Source: Streptomyces fragilis (GTDB lineage Bacteria > Actinomycetota > Actinomycetes > Streptomycetales > Streptomycetaceae). From it: a stretch of DNA of 64,000 nt. The translations under genes were made by a program, and so were the position numbers. Location of the stretch: positions 620,001 to 684,000 of the forward strand of contig NZ_BEVZ01000002.1 of NCBI RefSeq assembly GCF_003112515.1. The letters run 5' to 3'. The notes under the pieces are model-generated. The model had not been told where the DNA came from. It was given only the letters and a program-made list of their open reading frames with translations, and searched no databases. This document shows positions 56,501 through 64,000 of this stretch, one piece after another (the stretch's first letter is position 1; each line of letters begins with the position of its first letter).

Positions 56501-58212
56501 CCGCGGAGGACGACCCCACGCTGAACGCGGGCGGCTGGAACAGCTCGCAGACGGGGGAGTACCTCACGGCCTCCGAGATGCGCGAATGGGCCGACCTCAC
56601 CTTCCGCCGCGTCACGGCGCTGCGCCCCGCCCACGTCCTGGAGATCGGCTGCAAGACCGGCGCCCTCCTGTTCCGCCTCGCGCTGCGCTGCGAGACGTAC
56701 ACCGGCACCGACCTCTCCGCGCACGCCCTGCGGCACATCGAGGACCACCGGGACTGGCTCGCCAGCAAGGACGACGCGGTCACCCTCCTCGAGCGGGCCG
56801 CCGACGACTTCACCGGGCTGCCCGAGGGCGGCTTCGACACCGTCGTCCTCAACGCGCTCGTCCAGCACTTCCCCGACGAGCGGTACCTGGAGCGTGTCCT
56901 GGCGGGGGCGGTCCGCGCGGTCGGCCCCGGCGGTCACGTCTACGTCGGCTCGGTGCGCAGCCTGCCGCTGCTGCGGGCGCTGCACCTGATGCCGCAGCTG
57001 GACCTCCTCGACCCCGGCGACCCCGCCGCCCTGGTCCGCGACGGCGTCGCCGCACGCGTCGCCCGGGAGGAGGAACTCGCCCTCGACCCGGCCTGGTTCA
57101 CCGCGCTGGCCGACCGGCTGCCCGGTGTGGGCGAGGTGTTCGTGCTTCCCCGGGTGGGCCGTCACCGCAACGAGCTCAGCGCCTACCGCTACGACGTCGT
57201 CCTGCGCGTCGGCGAGAGCGTCCCGCAGGACGCCGCAGCGACGGTCCTCGACTGGTCCGCCGACCGGCTCACCCCCGACGCCCTCGCCGGACACCTGCGC
57301 ACCCACGCCCCGCAGCGCGTGCTGCTGCGCTCGGTGCCCGACGCGCGGATCCACGGCCGGCTGCGCGCGCTCGACGCGCTGGACGCGGGCGGGCCGGCTG
57401 ACGTCGCCGAGGTCACCGCGGCGCTCGCCCCGCGCCCCGCCGAGGCCGGCGGCCCCGCCGACCCCGGCGCGCTGACCGCCGCCGCGGAGAAGGAGGGCTA
57501 CACCGCCCTGGTGCGGTACGGGTCCGGCGGAACCGGGGGAGACATCGACATCCTCCTCAGCCGTGCCTCCGAGGACGCGCCCGCCGACGGGGGGACGGCC
57601 CGGGGAGGCGAGTTCCTGCCCGCGGGCTTCGGCCGCGGCCCCGGCGCGCCGGACGACGCGGACGGACGCGCCCTGGCCAACGACCCGCTGTCCGTCACCA
57701 GGGGCCGCCGCACCGTGGCCCGGCTGCGGAACCTGCTCCAGCAGCGGCTGCCCGCGCACGCCGTGCCCGCCCACCTGGTGCTGGTGCCCGGCTTCCCCGT
57801 CGGCCGGGACGGAACGGCCGACCCGGGCGCGCTGCCCGGCCCGGACCTCACCGCGGCCGCCGTCGAGGAGCAGCGGGCGCCCACCACCCCGACCGAGTCG
57901 AAGCTCGCCGACATCTGGTCCGTCGCCCTCGGGGTGGACGGCGTGGGCGTGCACGACGACTTCTTCGCACTCGGCGGGCACTCCCTGCTCGGCTCCGAGG
58001 TGATGGACCGGGTGCGCCAGGAGTACCAGGTCGACGTCCCGCTCGGACTGCTCTTCGAATCGCCGACCGTCGCCGCGGTCGCCGGCTACGTGGACGAACA
58101 ACTGGCCAGGCCCCAGGAGACCGCCACGCCGATCACGCGGATCGACCGGTCCGCCCTGCGCCGGCGCCGCGCCGGGGAGACCGTCGCCGCCACCACCAAG
58201 GAGAACTCGTGA
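53587..58212 (+). CDS. NRPS C-A*-MT-T with inactive A and N-methyltransferase
   Basis: This is a 1541-aa module. The C domain (about 45-470) is intact (QHHIATDGWS). The A region has lost its signatures: YPSAADGQPRG instead of YTSGSTGxPKG, HGPAHAAL instead of YGPTE, RTGLRAR instead of RTGD, and VGRDGTADP with no A10 Lys. An embedded N-methyltransferase (about 975-1250; GWNSSQTGEYL and VLEIGCKTG, canonical except for Lys in the glycine loop) remains. The carrier LGGHSLL lies near 1461. It must receive its residue in trans, probably from the A-T protein that overlaps it by 4 nt, and then N-methylate it. Confidence 0.92.
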   Translation: MRPATLTAEQRELLDRLISRQVPDAGAHRITAHRGDRTAMPLSPAQQRIWFFSTLQPLATVYNVAGAARFRGRLDAELLRRCLAETVERHEILRTTYHQAGGQPVQRVDPFTGLDLPLVDLTGLPAGEREAEARRRCQEQTDLPFDLERDLMLRPVLLRLADDEHLLLIVQHHIATDGWSLNILLRELGDRYGARLRGEEPRLPDLPVQYGDFAVWQRDHLEETVVPRQLDYWRERLADTRLVDIATGLPRPAELSWNGGTLRYRIDPQTVRRITALAEAEQATPYMALIAAQSVVLSRWSGQDDIVIGGAVAGRRHAELEDLAGCFVNELVMRMDTSGSPTYRALLRQAKEVCLGAYDHQDVPFERIVEVVAPERDALARVPLVRHQLGFHNEPRRHVTLPGLTYTIEPLSTGTARFDLEVDLSPDDDGGISGVVYFSTDVLTEEIVLGMLDSLRTVLDRAGRNPDAPVTELPVVGTRALATLRDADPAPDPGAEPADDGAATVTALFEERARSQPDSVAVRHGDTELTYRELDRAANRLSWRLRDLAVTAGAPVAVCLPPSGALLTALLGVLKAGGAAVPLHPDHPVAEINDVLLDCNADLVLTLGDGPDGLDPMVRSVDVGADLTQWPADRPAAAPEPGRPAFVNYPSAADGQPRGMVNSHRAVAHRLGLEARALLAAHGQDGADASVLVVPTAFDLSPWHLLGPLVAGLRLVTAPGGSTPADLAGTLTATAATTLCCTPSVLSGILAATAALPSLRQVRCAGEHTWPHLAARLRAAAPGSRLLAVHGPAHAALDVVVQPVSDHYRPGSFSCAGPDDTAAVVRVLDDHGLPVPGAVPGELCLGGAPLPEGHLGRPHERRDLFTEDPLRPGERLLRTGLRARLLPDGVLDLLDGELRVRTHRVETTEIRSVLQGCSDVERALVTARPAETDGGDGDPGLVAHVLPRGTADGEDQEDERRRQFAETYSSRTAEDDPTLNAGGWNSSQTGEYLTASEMREWADLTFRRVTALRPAHVLEIGCKTGALLFRLALRCETYTGTDLSAHALRHIEDHRDWLASKDDAVTLLERAADDFTGLPEGGFDTVVLNALVQHFPDERYLERVLAGAVRAVGPGGHVYVGSVRSLPLLRALHLMPQLDLLDPGDPAALVRDGVAARVAREEELALDPAWFTALADRLPGVGEVFVLPRVGRHRNELSAYRYDVVLRVGESVPQDAAATVLDWSADRLTPDALAGHLRTHAPQRVLLRSVPDARIHGRLRALDALDAGGPADVAEVTAALAPRPAEAGGPADPGALTAAAEKEGYTALVRYGSGGTGGDIDILLSRASEDAPADGGTARGGEFLPAGFGRGPGAPDDADGRALANDPLSVTRGRRTVARLRNLLQQRLPAHAVPAHLVLVPGFPVGRDGTADPGALPGPDLTAAAVEEQRAPTTPTESKLADIWSVALGVDGVGVHDDFFALGGHSLLGSEVMDRVRQEYQVDVPLGLLFESPTVAAVAGYVDEQLARPQETATPITRIDRSALRRRRAGETVAATTKENS

Positions 58213-60485
58213 CCTCACCGACCCACACCCCCGCCGTGGCCGGCGGCACCGGCGCCCCGGGGCCCGTACCCGCCCTCGCCGCCCTCGCCGCGGTCCTCCA
58301 CCGCAGCTCCCTCCAAGCGACCGTGCGCCTCGCCTACCGGGACGCGGACAGCGAGGCACTGCTGACCCTCACGGTCTCCGAGGACACCACGATGGCCGAG
58401 CTGGCCGCCGACGTGGCCGGGCAGCTGGCCCTCGGAGCCGGGTACGACGGCGCCGTGCCGCAGGCGGACGCGTGGTTCGGCTGGAACACCGACCCGGCGG
58501 GCCCGCCCGGCGCCCTCGCCGTCGAGGCGGCACCGGAGGGCCTTCGGGTGCACGCGTCCGGCGGGCGGTCCGCCGAGCGCCTCACCGCGCTGCTGCGCAC
58601 GGCGGCGGCCGGCGCCGCCACGGCCCCCGGGACACCCGTGCGCGTGCTGCCGCTGACCGACGCCGCGGCCCGCGCCGAGGTGTCCGCGCTGGCGGGCGAC
58701 GGACGCGCCCCCCAGGCCGCCCGCCCGGTGCACGTCCTGGTCCAGGAACAGGCCGAACGCACCCCCGACGCGCCCGCCGCCGGCTGCGCCGGACGGTCCC
58801 TGACGTACCGGCAGCTCACCGCCGCCGCCGACCGCGTCGCGGTCCGGCTCCGGGCGCAGGGGGTGCGGCCCGGCCAGGTCGTCGGCGTGCTCGCCGAGCG
58901 GTCCCTCGACCTGGTCGCAGGCCTCCTCGGAGTGCTCAAGACCGGCGCGGCCTACGCCGCCTTCGAGCCGGACACCCCGCGTCAGCGGCTGCACCAGCTG
59001 CTGGCCGACACCGGCGCCCGCGTCGTGCTGGCGCAGGAGGGATTCGCGGAACGTCTGCCCGAGGCGACGCGCGTGCTGCCGCTCGCCTCCGGCGCACCGG
59101 CGGACACCGCGGCGGAGCGGGTGCTCGCCGACGTGCCGCCCACCGCCGCCGCCTACGTCAGCTTCACCTCCGGCTCGACCGGCGAGCCGAAGGGGGTCCG
59201 CGTCCCGCACGCGGCCGTCTCGCGGCTGGTGGTCAGGCCCGACTGGGCCGAGTTCCGCCCCTCGGACGCCTTCCTGCAGCTCGCGCCGGTGGCCTTCGAC
59301 GCCTCCACCCTGGAGCTGTGGGCCCCCCTGGTCAACGGCGGCCGGCTGGTCGTGCACCCGGCGGGGCCGCTCTCCACCGAGCAGCTCGCCGCCACGCTGG
59401 TGGAGGAGAAGGTCACGGTCGCGTGGATGACCGCGGGCCTCTTCCACCAGATGGTCACCCAGCACCCGGAGGCCTTCGCCGGACTGCGCCACGTGCTGGC
59501 CGGCGGCGACGTCGTCTCCGCCACGCACGTGCGCAGCCTGCTCGAGGCCCACCCCGGGCTGCTCTTCACCAACGGCTACGGGCCCACCGAGAACACCACG
59601 TTCACCGCCTGCTGGACCTCCGGCGAGGCGCCGCGGGGCAACGCCGTTCCCCTCGGGCGGCCCATCGGCGGCACCCGCGCCGTGGTGCTGGACGCGGACG
59701 GTCAGCCGGTGCCCGTCGGCGTCCCCGGCGAGCTGTACGCCGGAGGCGAGGGACTGGCGCACGGGTACCTGAACCGCCCGTCCGCCACCGCGGACAGCTT
59801 CGTGCCGGACCCGGACGCGCCGGTCCCCGGCGCCCGCCTCTACCGCACCGGCGACCTGGTGCGCCGGCTCGAGGACGGCACCCTGGAGTTCCTCGGCCGC
59901 GCCGACCGGCAGGTGAAGATCCAGGGCTACCGGGTGGAGCCCGGCGAGATCGAGGAGACGCTGGGCGGACACGAGGACGTGCGGCAGGCCGTCGTGGTCG
60001 TCCAGGGAGACGGGGCGGGCGGCAAGCGCCTGCTGGCCTACGTCACCGCGGAACGGCCGGAGGACGACAACCCGGCCGCCCTCGGTCGGCGGCTGCGGGA
60101 ATGGGTCCGCGGTGAGCTGCCCGCCTACATGGTGCCCTGGGCCATCCTCGCCCTGCCCGAACTGCCGCTGAACCGCAACGGGAAGGTGGACCGCTCCGAG
60201 CTCCCGGCCGCCCGCCGGGCGCCGCGCGCCCTCACCACCGAGTACGTCGCCCCCCGCACGGCCACCGAGGACGCCATGGCCGAGGAGTGGGCGGACCTGC
60301 TCGGCGTCGAACCCGTCGGCACCGACGACGACTTCTTCGAACTGGGCGGGCACTCGCTGATCGCGGCCGACCTGCTCTCCCGCCTCCAGGACCGCTTCTC
60401 GGTGGAGCTGTCCGCCCGCTCCCTGTACCTGCGGCCCACGGTCGCGGAACTGTCCGAGGAGCTCGACGGCCGCCAGGCCGCCTGA
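58209..60485 (+). CDS. NRPS A(Val)-T didomain with N-terminal remnant
   Basis: This is a 758-aa protein. About 170 N-terminal residues look like a worn condensation or docking region without HHxxxDG. The A domain (about 175-680) is complete (FTSGSTGEPKG, NGYGPTENT, YRTGDLV, RNGKVDR). The hand-read code D-A-L-W-L-G-G-T-F-K is the valine code of actinomycete NRPSs. The carrier has LGGHSL near 711. GTG 58209 overlaps the upstream stop. With no C domain, valine (perhaps hydroxylated by the next P450 while carrier-bound) should be moved to the C-A*-MT-T carrier. Confidence 0.92.
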   Translation: MTSPTHTPAVAGGTGAPGPVPALAALAAVLHRSSLQATVRLAYRDADSEALLTLTVSEDTTMAELAADVAGQLALGAGYDGAVPQADAWFGWNTDPAGPPGALAVEAAPEGLRVHASGGRSAERLTALLRTAAAGAATAPGTPVRVLPLTDAAARAEVSALAGDGRAPQAARPVHVLVQEQAERTPDAPAAGCAGRSLTYRQLTAAADRVAVRLRAQGVRPGQVVGVLAERSLDLVAGLLGVLKTGAAYAAFEPDTPRQRLHQLLADTGARVVLAQEGFAERLPEATRVLPLASGAPADTAAERVLADVPPTAAAYVSFTSGSTGEPKGVRVPHAAVSRLVVRPDWAEFRPSDAFLQLAPVAFDASTLELWAPLVNGGRLVVHPAGPLSTEQLAATLVEEKVTVAWMTAGLFHQMVTQHPEAFAGLRHVLAGGDVVSATHVRSLLEAHPGLLFTNGYGPTENTTFTACWTSGEAPRGNAVPLGRPIGGTRAVVLDADGQPVPVGVPGELYAGGEGLAHGYLNRPSATADSFVPDPDAPVPGARLYRTGDLVRRLEDGTLEFLGRADRQVKIQGYRVEPGEIEETLGGHEDVRQAVVVVQGDGAGGKRLLAYVTAERPEDDNPAALGRRLREWVRGELPAYMVPWAILALPELPLNRNGKVDRSELPAARRAPRALTTEYVAPRTATEDAMAEEWADLLGVEPVGTDDDFFELGGHSLIAADLLSRLQDRFSVELSARSLYLRPTVAELSEELDGRQAA

Positions 60486-60544
60486 GACCGGACCACGCCC
60501 ACAGGCCGGACCGCCCGCCGCCACGACGAGGAGAACCACCCGAC

Positions 60545-61816
60545 ATGAGGCTCACCCAGCCCGCGCCGCCCGAGAGCGTCGACCTCGACGCCGTCGACCT
60601 GACCGACCCCCTGCTGTACGCCCACGGGGATCCGCACTCGATCTGGAACGCCATGCGCCACCGCGACCCCGTGCGCTGGCAACAGGTCGACGAGACCCGC
60701 GGGTTCTGGTCCGTCACCAAGTTCGAGGACGCCGACCTGGTCCTGCGCGACCACACCCTCTTCACCTCCCAGCGCGGCACCATGCTCTTCCTCCTCGGCA
60801 AGGAGGACCCGGCGCGCGGCCGCCAGATGGCCGCCACCGACCCGCCGCGCCACACCCGGATGCGCGAACCCATGCAGCGCGCCCTCACCAACAAGCAGGT
60901 GGAGAAGTACCGGGAGGCGGTCACCACCGAGGTGCACCGGCTGCTCACGCCCGCCCTCGGCGGTGAGCCCTTCGACTTCGCCGAGGCCATGATGTCCCTG
61001 CCGATGGCGACGGCCGGCACCATGATGGGCCTGCCGCGCGAGGACTGGACCCGGCTCACCCGGCTGACCACGATGTCGATCGCCCCCGACGACCCGGAGT
61101 TCGCGGAGGCGGGCGGGGCGAACGCCACCCTGCAGCTGGCCCACCGCGAGCTGTTCGCCTACTTCCACGACATCCTGCGCGAGAGGCGCGACAACCTCGG
61201 CGACGACCTCATCAGCCTGCTCATGGGCATGGAGATCGACGGGCGCAGGCTCGAGACCGGCGCGATCCTGTCCAACTGCTACAGCCTGATCCTGGGCGCC
61301 AACGTCACCACCCCCTTCGTGCCGACCGGAGCCATGGCCGAGGTCGTGGGAACCCCCGTCCTCGACGCCTGGCGCAGCGACCCCAAGCTGCTCAACACCG
61401 GTGTCGACGAGGCCCTGCGCTGGTCCTCCCCGGCCAACCATTTCATGCGCTACGCGCTCCAGGACGTCGAACTGCGCGGCAGGAGGATCCGGGCCGGGGA
61501 CGCCGTGGTCGTCTGGCTCGGCTCGGCCAACCGCGACGAGGAGGCCTTCGCCTCGCCGTTCACCTTCGACATCACGCGCAAGCCCAACCGGCACGTCGCC
61601 TTCGGCAGCGGAGCCCACTACTGCGTGGGTCACACCGTCGCGCGGATGAGCCTCAAGATCCTTTTCACCGAACTCTTCCAGAGCTTCGACGACTTCCAGC
61701 TCGCCGGCGAGATCGAGCACCTCCACTCCAACTTCGTCGCCGGCGTCAAGCACATGCCGATGGTCATGAAGATCCGTGACGCGGCGGTCGAGCGCTACGC
61801 GGAGCTGGCCCGATGA
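60545..61816 (+). CDS. Cytochrome P450
   Basis: This 423-aa bacterial class I P450 has the ExxR helix (DEALRWS) and heme loop AFGSGAHYCVGHTV. The I-helix reads LILGANVTTPF, so the usual acid before the Thr pair is Val, which may alter proton delivery. Position after an A-T didomain and before a Cys-type TE suggests it hydroxylates carrier-bound valine, as beta-hydroxylating NRPS P450s do. ATG 60545 follows GAGGAG. The stop overlaps the TE-like gene. Confidence 0.92.
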   Translation: MRLTQPAPPESVDLDAVDLTDPLLYAHGDPHSIWNAMRHRDPVRWQQVDETRGFWSVTKFEDADLVLRDHTLFTSQRGTMLFLLGKEDPARGRQMAATDPPRHTRMREPMQRALTNKQVEKYREAVTTEVHRLLTPALGGEPFDFAEAMMSLPMATAGTMMGLPREDWTRLTRLTTMSIAPDDPEFAEAGGANATLQLAHRELFAYFHDILRERRDNLGDDLISLLMGMEIDGRRLETGAILSNCYSLILGANVTTPFVPTGAMAEVVGTPVLDAWRSDPKLLNTGVDEALRWSSPANHFMRYALQDVELRGRRIRAGDAVVVWLGSANRDEEAFASPFTFDITRKPNRHVAFGSGAHYCVGHTVARMSLKILFTELFQSFDDFQLAGEIEHLHSNFVAGVKHMPMVMKIRDAAVERYAELAR

Positions 61817-62535
61817 GCAACAACCGCTGGTTCCTGCGCGAGCCCTCCGCCGAGAGCGCCGTCCGCCTGTTCTGCCTGCCGTACTCCGGCTGCGGGGCGA
61901 GCATGTACCGCAAGTGGCCCCGCTTCCTCGGGGACGTGGAGATCGTCCCCGTCCAGCTGCCCGGCCGGGAGAACCGCTTCCGGGAGGAGTCCTACACCAC
62001 CTACGAGGCCCTGGCCGACGACCTGGTGGAGGTGCTGCGCCCCTACCTGGACCGGCCCTTCGGGATCTTCGGCCACTGCGGCTCGGCGCTGCCGGGCTAC
62101 GAGACGGCGGTCCGGCTCCTGGAACGCGGCTACCCCACCCCGGCGCGGCTGTTCGTCTCCTCGCAGATCGCCCCGCACGATGGTCCGCACGGCCGTTTCC
62201 TGCAGATGTCGGACGCCGAACTGGCCGAGGAGGTGCACACGCTGATCGTCGAACTCGGGGGGACACCGCGACCCGACCTGGTGGAGCTCAGCCTGGAGAT
62301 CCTCCGCGCGGACGTGGAGACCAACAAGCGCTACCACCCGCAGAAGCCCGTCCGGCTGCCGTGCCCGATCACCGCGCTCGGCTGGGACGAGGACGTCGAG
62401 GTGGACCACCGCCTGATGGGCTCCTGGGCCGACTGCGGCGAGACCACCTTCCGGGTGCTGCACGGGCCGCACTACCGCTTCATGGAGGCGCCGGACGACC
62501 TGATGGACGCCTTCACCGCGGACCTGACCAGCTGA
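61813..62535 (+). CDS. TE-like alpha/beta hydrolase with Cys nucleophile (second copy)
   Basis: This 240-aa protein has the type II TE fold (RLFCLPYSGCGASMYRKW). The elbow is IFGHCGSALPGYE, with Cys89 in place of Ser. The Asp region (ALGWDEDVEVD) and His (HGPHYRFME) are retained. It overlaps the P450 by 4 nt and ends the coupled run C-A*-MT-T, A-T, P450, TE. As in the leftward block, a role as aminoacyltransferase between the A-T carrier and the dead-A module's carrier is favoured. Ring closure or editing are alternatives. Confidence 0.87.
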   Translation: MSNNRWFLREPSAESAVRLFCLPYSGCGASMYRKWPRFLGDVEIVPVQLPGRENRFREESYTTYEALADDLVEVLRPYLDRPFGIFGHCGSALPGYETAVRLLERGYPTPARLFVSSQIAPHDGPHGRFLQMSDAELAEEVHTLIVELGGTPRPDLVELSLEILRADVETNKRYHPQKPVRLPCPITALGWDEDVEVDHRLMGSWADCGETTFRVLHGPHYRFMEAPDDLMDAFTADLTS

Positions 62536-62574
62536 CCGTCCCGGACACCGGGACCATCGCAACGAGGGAGAACA

Positions 62575-63339
62575 ATGAAGCGTCTTGAGGGCCGTACCGC
62601 CGTGGTCACCGGGGCGGGCAGCGGCATCGGCCTGGCGGCCGTGCGCCGTCTGGCCGCGGAGGGCGCGCACGTGGTGTGCGGGGACGTCGACGCGAGTTCC
62701 GGCAAGGCCGCCGCGGACGAGGTGGGGGGCCTGTTCGTGCAGGTGGACGTCACCGATCCGGAGCAGGTGGAGGCGCTGTTCCGCACGGCGTTCGAGACGT
62801 ACGGGTCGGTGGACGTGGCGTTCAACAACGCGGGCATCTCGCCGCCGGACGACGACTCCATCCTGGACACCGGCCTGGAGGCGTGGAAGCGGGTCCAGGA
62901 GGTCAACCTGACCTCGGTGTTCCTGTGCTGCAAGGCCGCCATCCCCTACATGCGGCGCCAGGGGAAGGGGTCGATCATCAACACGGCGTCCTTCGTCGCC
63001 CGGATGGGCGCGGCCACCTCGCAGATCTCCTACACCGCCTCCAAGGGCGGCGTGCTGGCGATGTCCCGGGAACTGGGCGTGCAGTTCGCCCGCGAGGGCA
63101 TCCGCGTCAACGCCCTGTGCCCGGGGCCGGTCAACACCCCGCTCCTGCGGGAGCTGTTCGCCAAGGACCCCGAGCGGGCCGCGCGCCGGCTCGTGCACAT
63201 CCCCGTCGGCCGGTTCGCGGAGCCCGAGGAGATCGCCGCCGCCGTGGCCTTCCTCGCCAGCGACGACTCCTCCTTCGTCAACGCCACCGACTTCCTCGTC
63301 GACGGCGGCCTCACCGGCGCGTACGTCACCCCCCTGTAG
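62575..63339 (+). CDS. Short-chain dehydrogenase/reductase
   Basis: This 254-aa classical SDR has cofactor motif TGAGSGIG near residue 12, FNNAGIS near 83 and the active-site Ser plus YTASK near 155-159. An Asp after beta-strand 2 (CGDVDAS) suggests NAD(H). It closely resembles an SDR that Streptomyces carry in amine or gamma-glutamyl catabolism, so it may be outside the NRPS pathway. It follows the TE by 39 nt, without a cluster dyad in front. Confidence 0.85.
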   Translation: MKRLEGRTAVVTGAGSGIGLAAVRRLAAEGAHVVCGDVDASSGKAAADEVGGLFVQVDVTDPEQVEALFRTAFETYGSVDVAFNNAGISPPDDDSILDTGLEAWKRVQEVNLTSVFLCCKAAIPYMRRQGKGSIINTASFVARMGAATSQISYTASKGGVLAMSRELGVQFAREGIRVNALCPGPVNTPLLRELFAKDPERAARRLVHIPVGRFAEPEEIAAAVAFLASDDSSFVNATDFLVDGGLTGAYVTPL

Positions 63340-63379
63340 CCCGCCGCCCGCCCCCCCGTTCCTCCCCGGAGAACCGCAC

Positions 63380-63883
63380 ATGTCCCGTACCGACACCCCG
63401 CCCACCTTCGACGAGCGCGCCACCCTGGTGACGTTCCTCGACTACACCCGCGCCACCGTCCACGCCAAGTGCGAAGGCCTCGCGGACGAGGACGCCCGCA
63501 AGGCCCCGCTGCCCGGTTCCCCGCTGATGTCGGTGGCCGGCGTGGTCAGTCACGTGCGCTGGGTCGAGTACTACTGGCTCGACGTCATGTTCCTGGGAGG
63601 GGAGGACATCCTCCCGGGAACCGAGGAGGACCCCGACAAGGACTTCCGGGTCGACGAGGACATGCCGCTCACCCGGCTCCTCGCCCTCTACGAGGACCAG
63701 TGCGCCCGGCACCGGGAGCTGGTCGCCGGCCTCGACCTGGAGGCCACCGCCGCGCGGCCCATCAGCGACGGACGGCACGTCACCCTCCGCTGGGTCCTGC
63801 TGCACCTGATCGAGGAGATCGCCCGGCACAACGGGCACATCGACATCCTGCGTGAACTGGCGGACGGGGTCACCGGCGCCTGA
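63380..63883 (+). CDS. DinB/DUF664 family protein
   Basis: This 167-aa four-helix-bundle protein has His residues placed for a metal site (VVSHVRWVEYYW near residue 57; EEIARHNGHIDILRE near 150). Actinobacterial members can be mycothiol-dependent transferases. It starts 40 nt after the SDR and probably shares its transcript. A detoxifying or general role is as likely as a biosynthetic one. Confidence 0.8.
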   Translation: MSRTDTPPTFDERATLVTFLDYTRATVHAKCEGLADEDARKAPLPGSPLMSVAGVVSHVRWVEYYWLDVMFLGGEDILPGTEEDPDKDFRVDEDMPLTRLLALYEDQCARHRELVAGLDLEATAARPISDGRHVTLRWVLLHLIEEIARHNGHIDILRELADGVTGA

Positions 63884-63945
63884 CAGGGACCGAACCGTTG
63901 CCGACCACCCCGGAACCCCCGCGAGGCCTCACCCAGGAGACGCCC

Positions 63946-64000
63946 ATGACGACGGTCCAGCACCTGAGAGCGCCGGGCGCGGGCCCCGGGGCGCTGCCGG
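63946..64000 (+). CDS. Start of a further gene, cut by the window end
   Basis: ATG 63946 has AGGAGA at 63935-63940 and opens MTTVQHLRAPGAGPGALP, running off the end. Eighteen codons are too few to assign a family. It follows the DinB gene by 62 nt on the same strand. Confidence 0.6.
   Translation, partial: MTTVQHLRAPGAGPGALP

Overview
This is a high-GC actinomycete chromosome segment, almost certainly Streptomyces. TTA codons are nearly absent, GTG and TTG starts are common, ATGA/GTGA overlaps are frequent, and the SARP and LAL regulators and large NRPS genes are typical of that genus. I see no tRNA, rRNA or CRISPR.

1-8.3 kb is a housekeeping sulfur-assimilation operon on the + strand: sulfite reductase (3' end only), a small zinc-ribbon protein, cysH, cysC, cysD, cysN, a sulfonate-type ABC transporter (lipoprotein, ATPase, permease) and a CbiX-like chelatase for siroheme. 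8.3-18 kb is a mixed accessory stretch: a DUF1697 protein, a transposase scrap, a large SARP regulator with two TTA codons, two small secreted proteins (one with a TTA codon), a patch of decayed gene fragments, a macrolide-type glycosyltransferase, two small unknown genes and a TrmB/LuxR-type regulator. 18.2-20.7 kb encodes a LAL-type LuxR regulator.

20.7 to at least 62.5 kb is a lipopeptide NRPS cluster in two blocks that diverge near 35.8 kb. The leftward block reads C-A*-T (A* = dead adenylation domain), a Cys-nucleophile thioesterase-like protein, an A-T didomain, an aromatic amino acid hydroxylase, a 63-aa CxxC protein, a stand-alone C domain, an isochorismatase-fold hydrolase, complete HypE and HypF, an SHMT/transaldolase-like PLP enzyme and a class-I glutamine amidotransferase. 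The rightward block has a 2OG-Fe(II) oxygenase, an MFS exporter, a membrane M28 peptidase, MbtH, a hotdog thioesterase (opposite strand), FAAL-T-Cs-A(Thr)-T, C-A-T, an SHMT with the Tyr-to-Thr change expected of alpha-methylserine synthesis, a Sfp-type PPTase, a type II TE, C-A*-MT-T, A(Val)-T, a P450 and a second Cys-nucleophile TE-like protein. An SDR, a DinB-type protein and the start of another gene follow.

Three things stand out. First, HypE (with its C-terminal Cys) and HypF, which make the cyanide ligand of [NiFe]-hydrogenases, sit inside this NRPS operon with no other hydrogenase gene in view; they may make a nitrile, thiocyanate or carbamoyl group. Second, two dead-A modules, two orphan A-T didomains and two Cys-nucleophile TE-like proteins form two parallel cassettes resembling SyrB1/SyrC/SyrE trans-loading. 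Third, a dyad of the form GTCRGG-N6-CCCGACTRC lies 50-111 nt before six transcription-unit starts, always in the same orientation, and marks the likely regulon, including the hypEF unit.

A working product model, inferred only: fatty acyl-Thr-(alpha-methyl-Ser)-... with an N-methylated, possibly beta-hydroxylated Val and a hydroxy-aromatic or other unusual residue, plus a HypEF-derived group.
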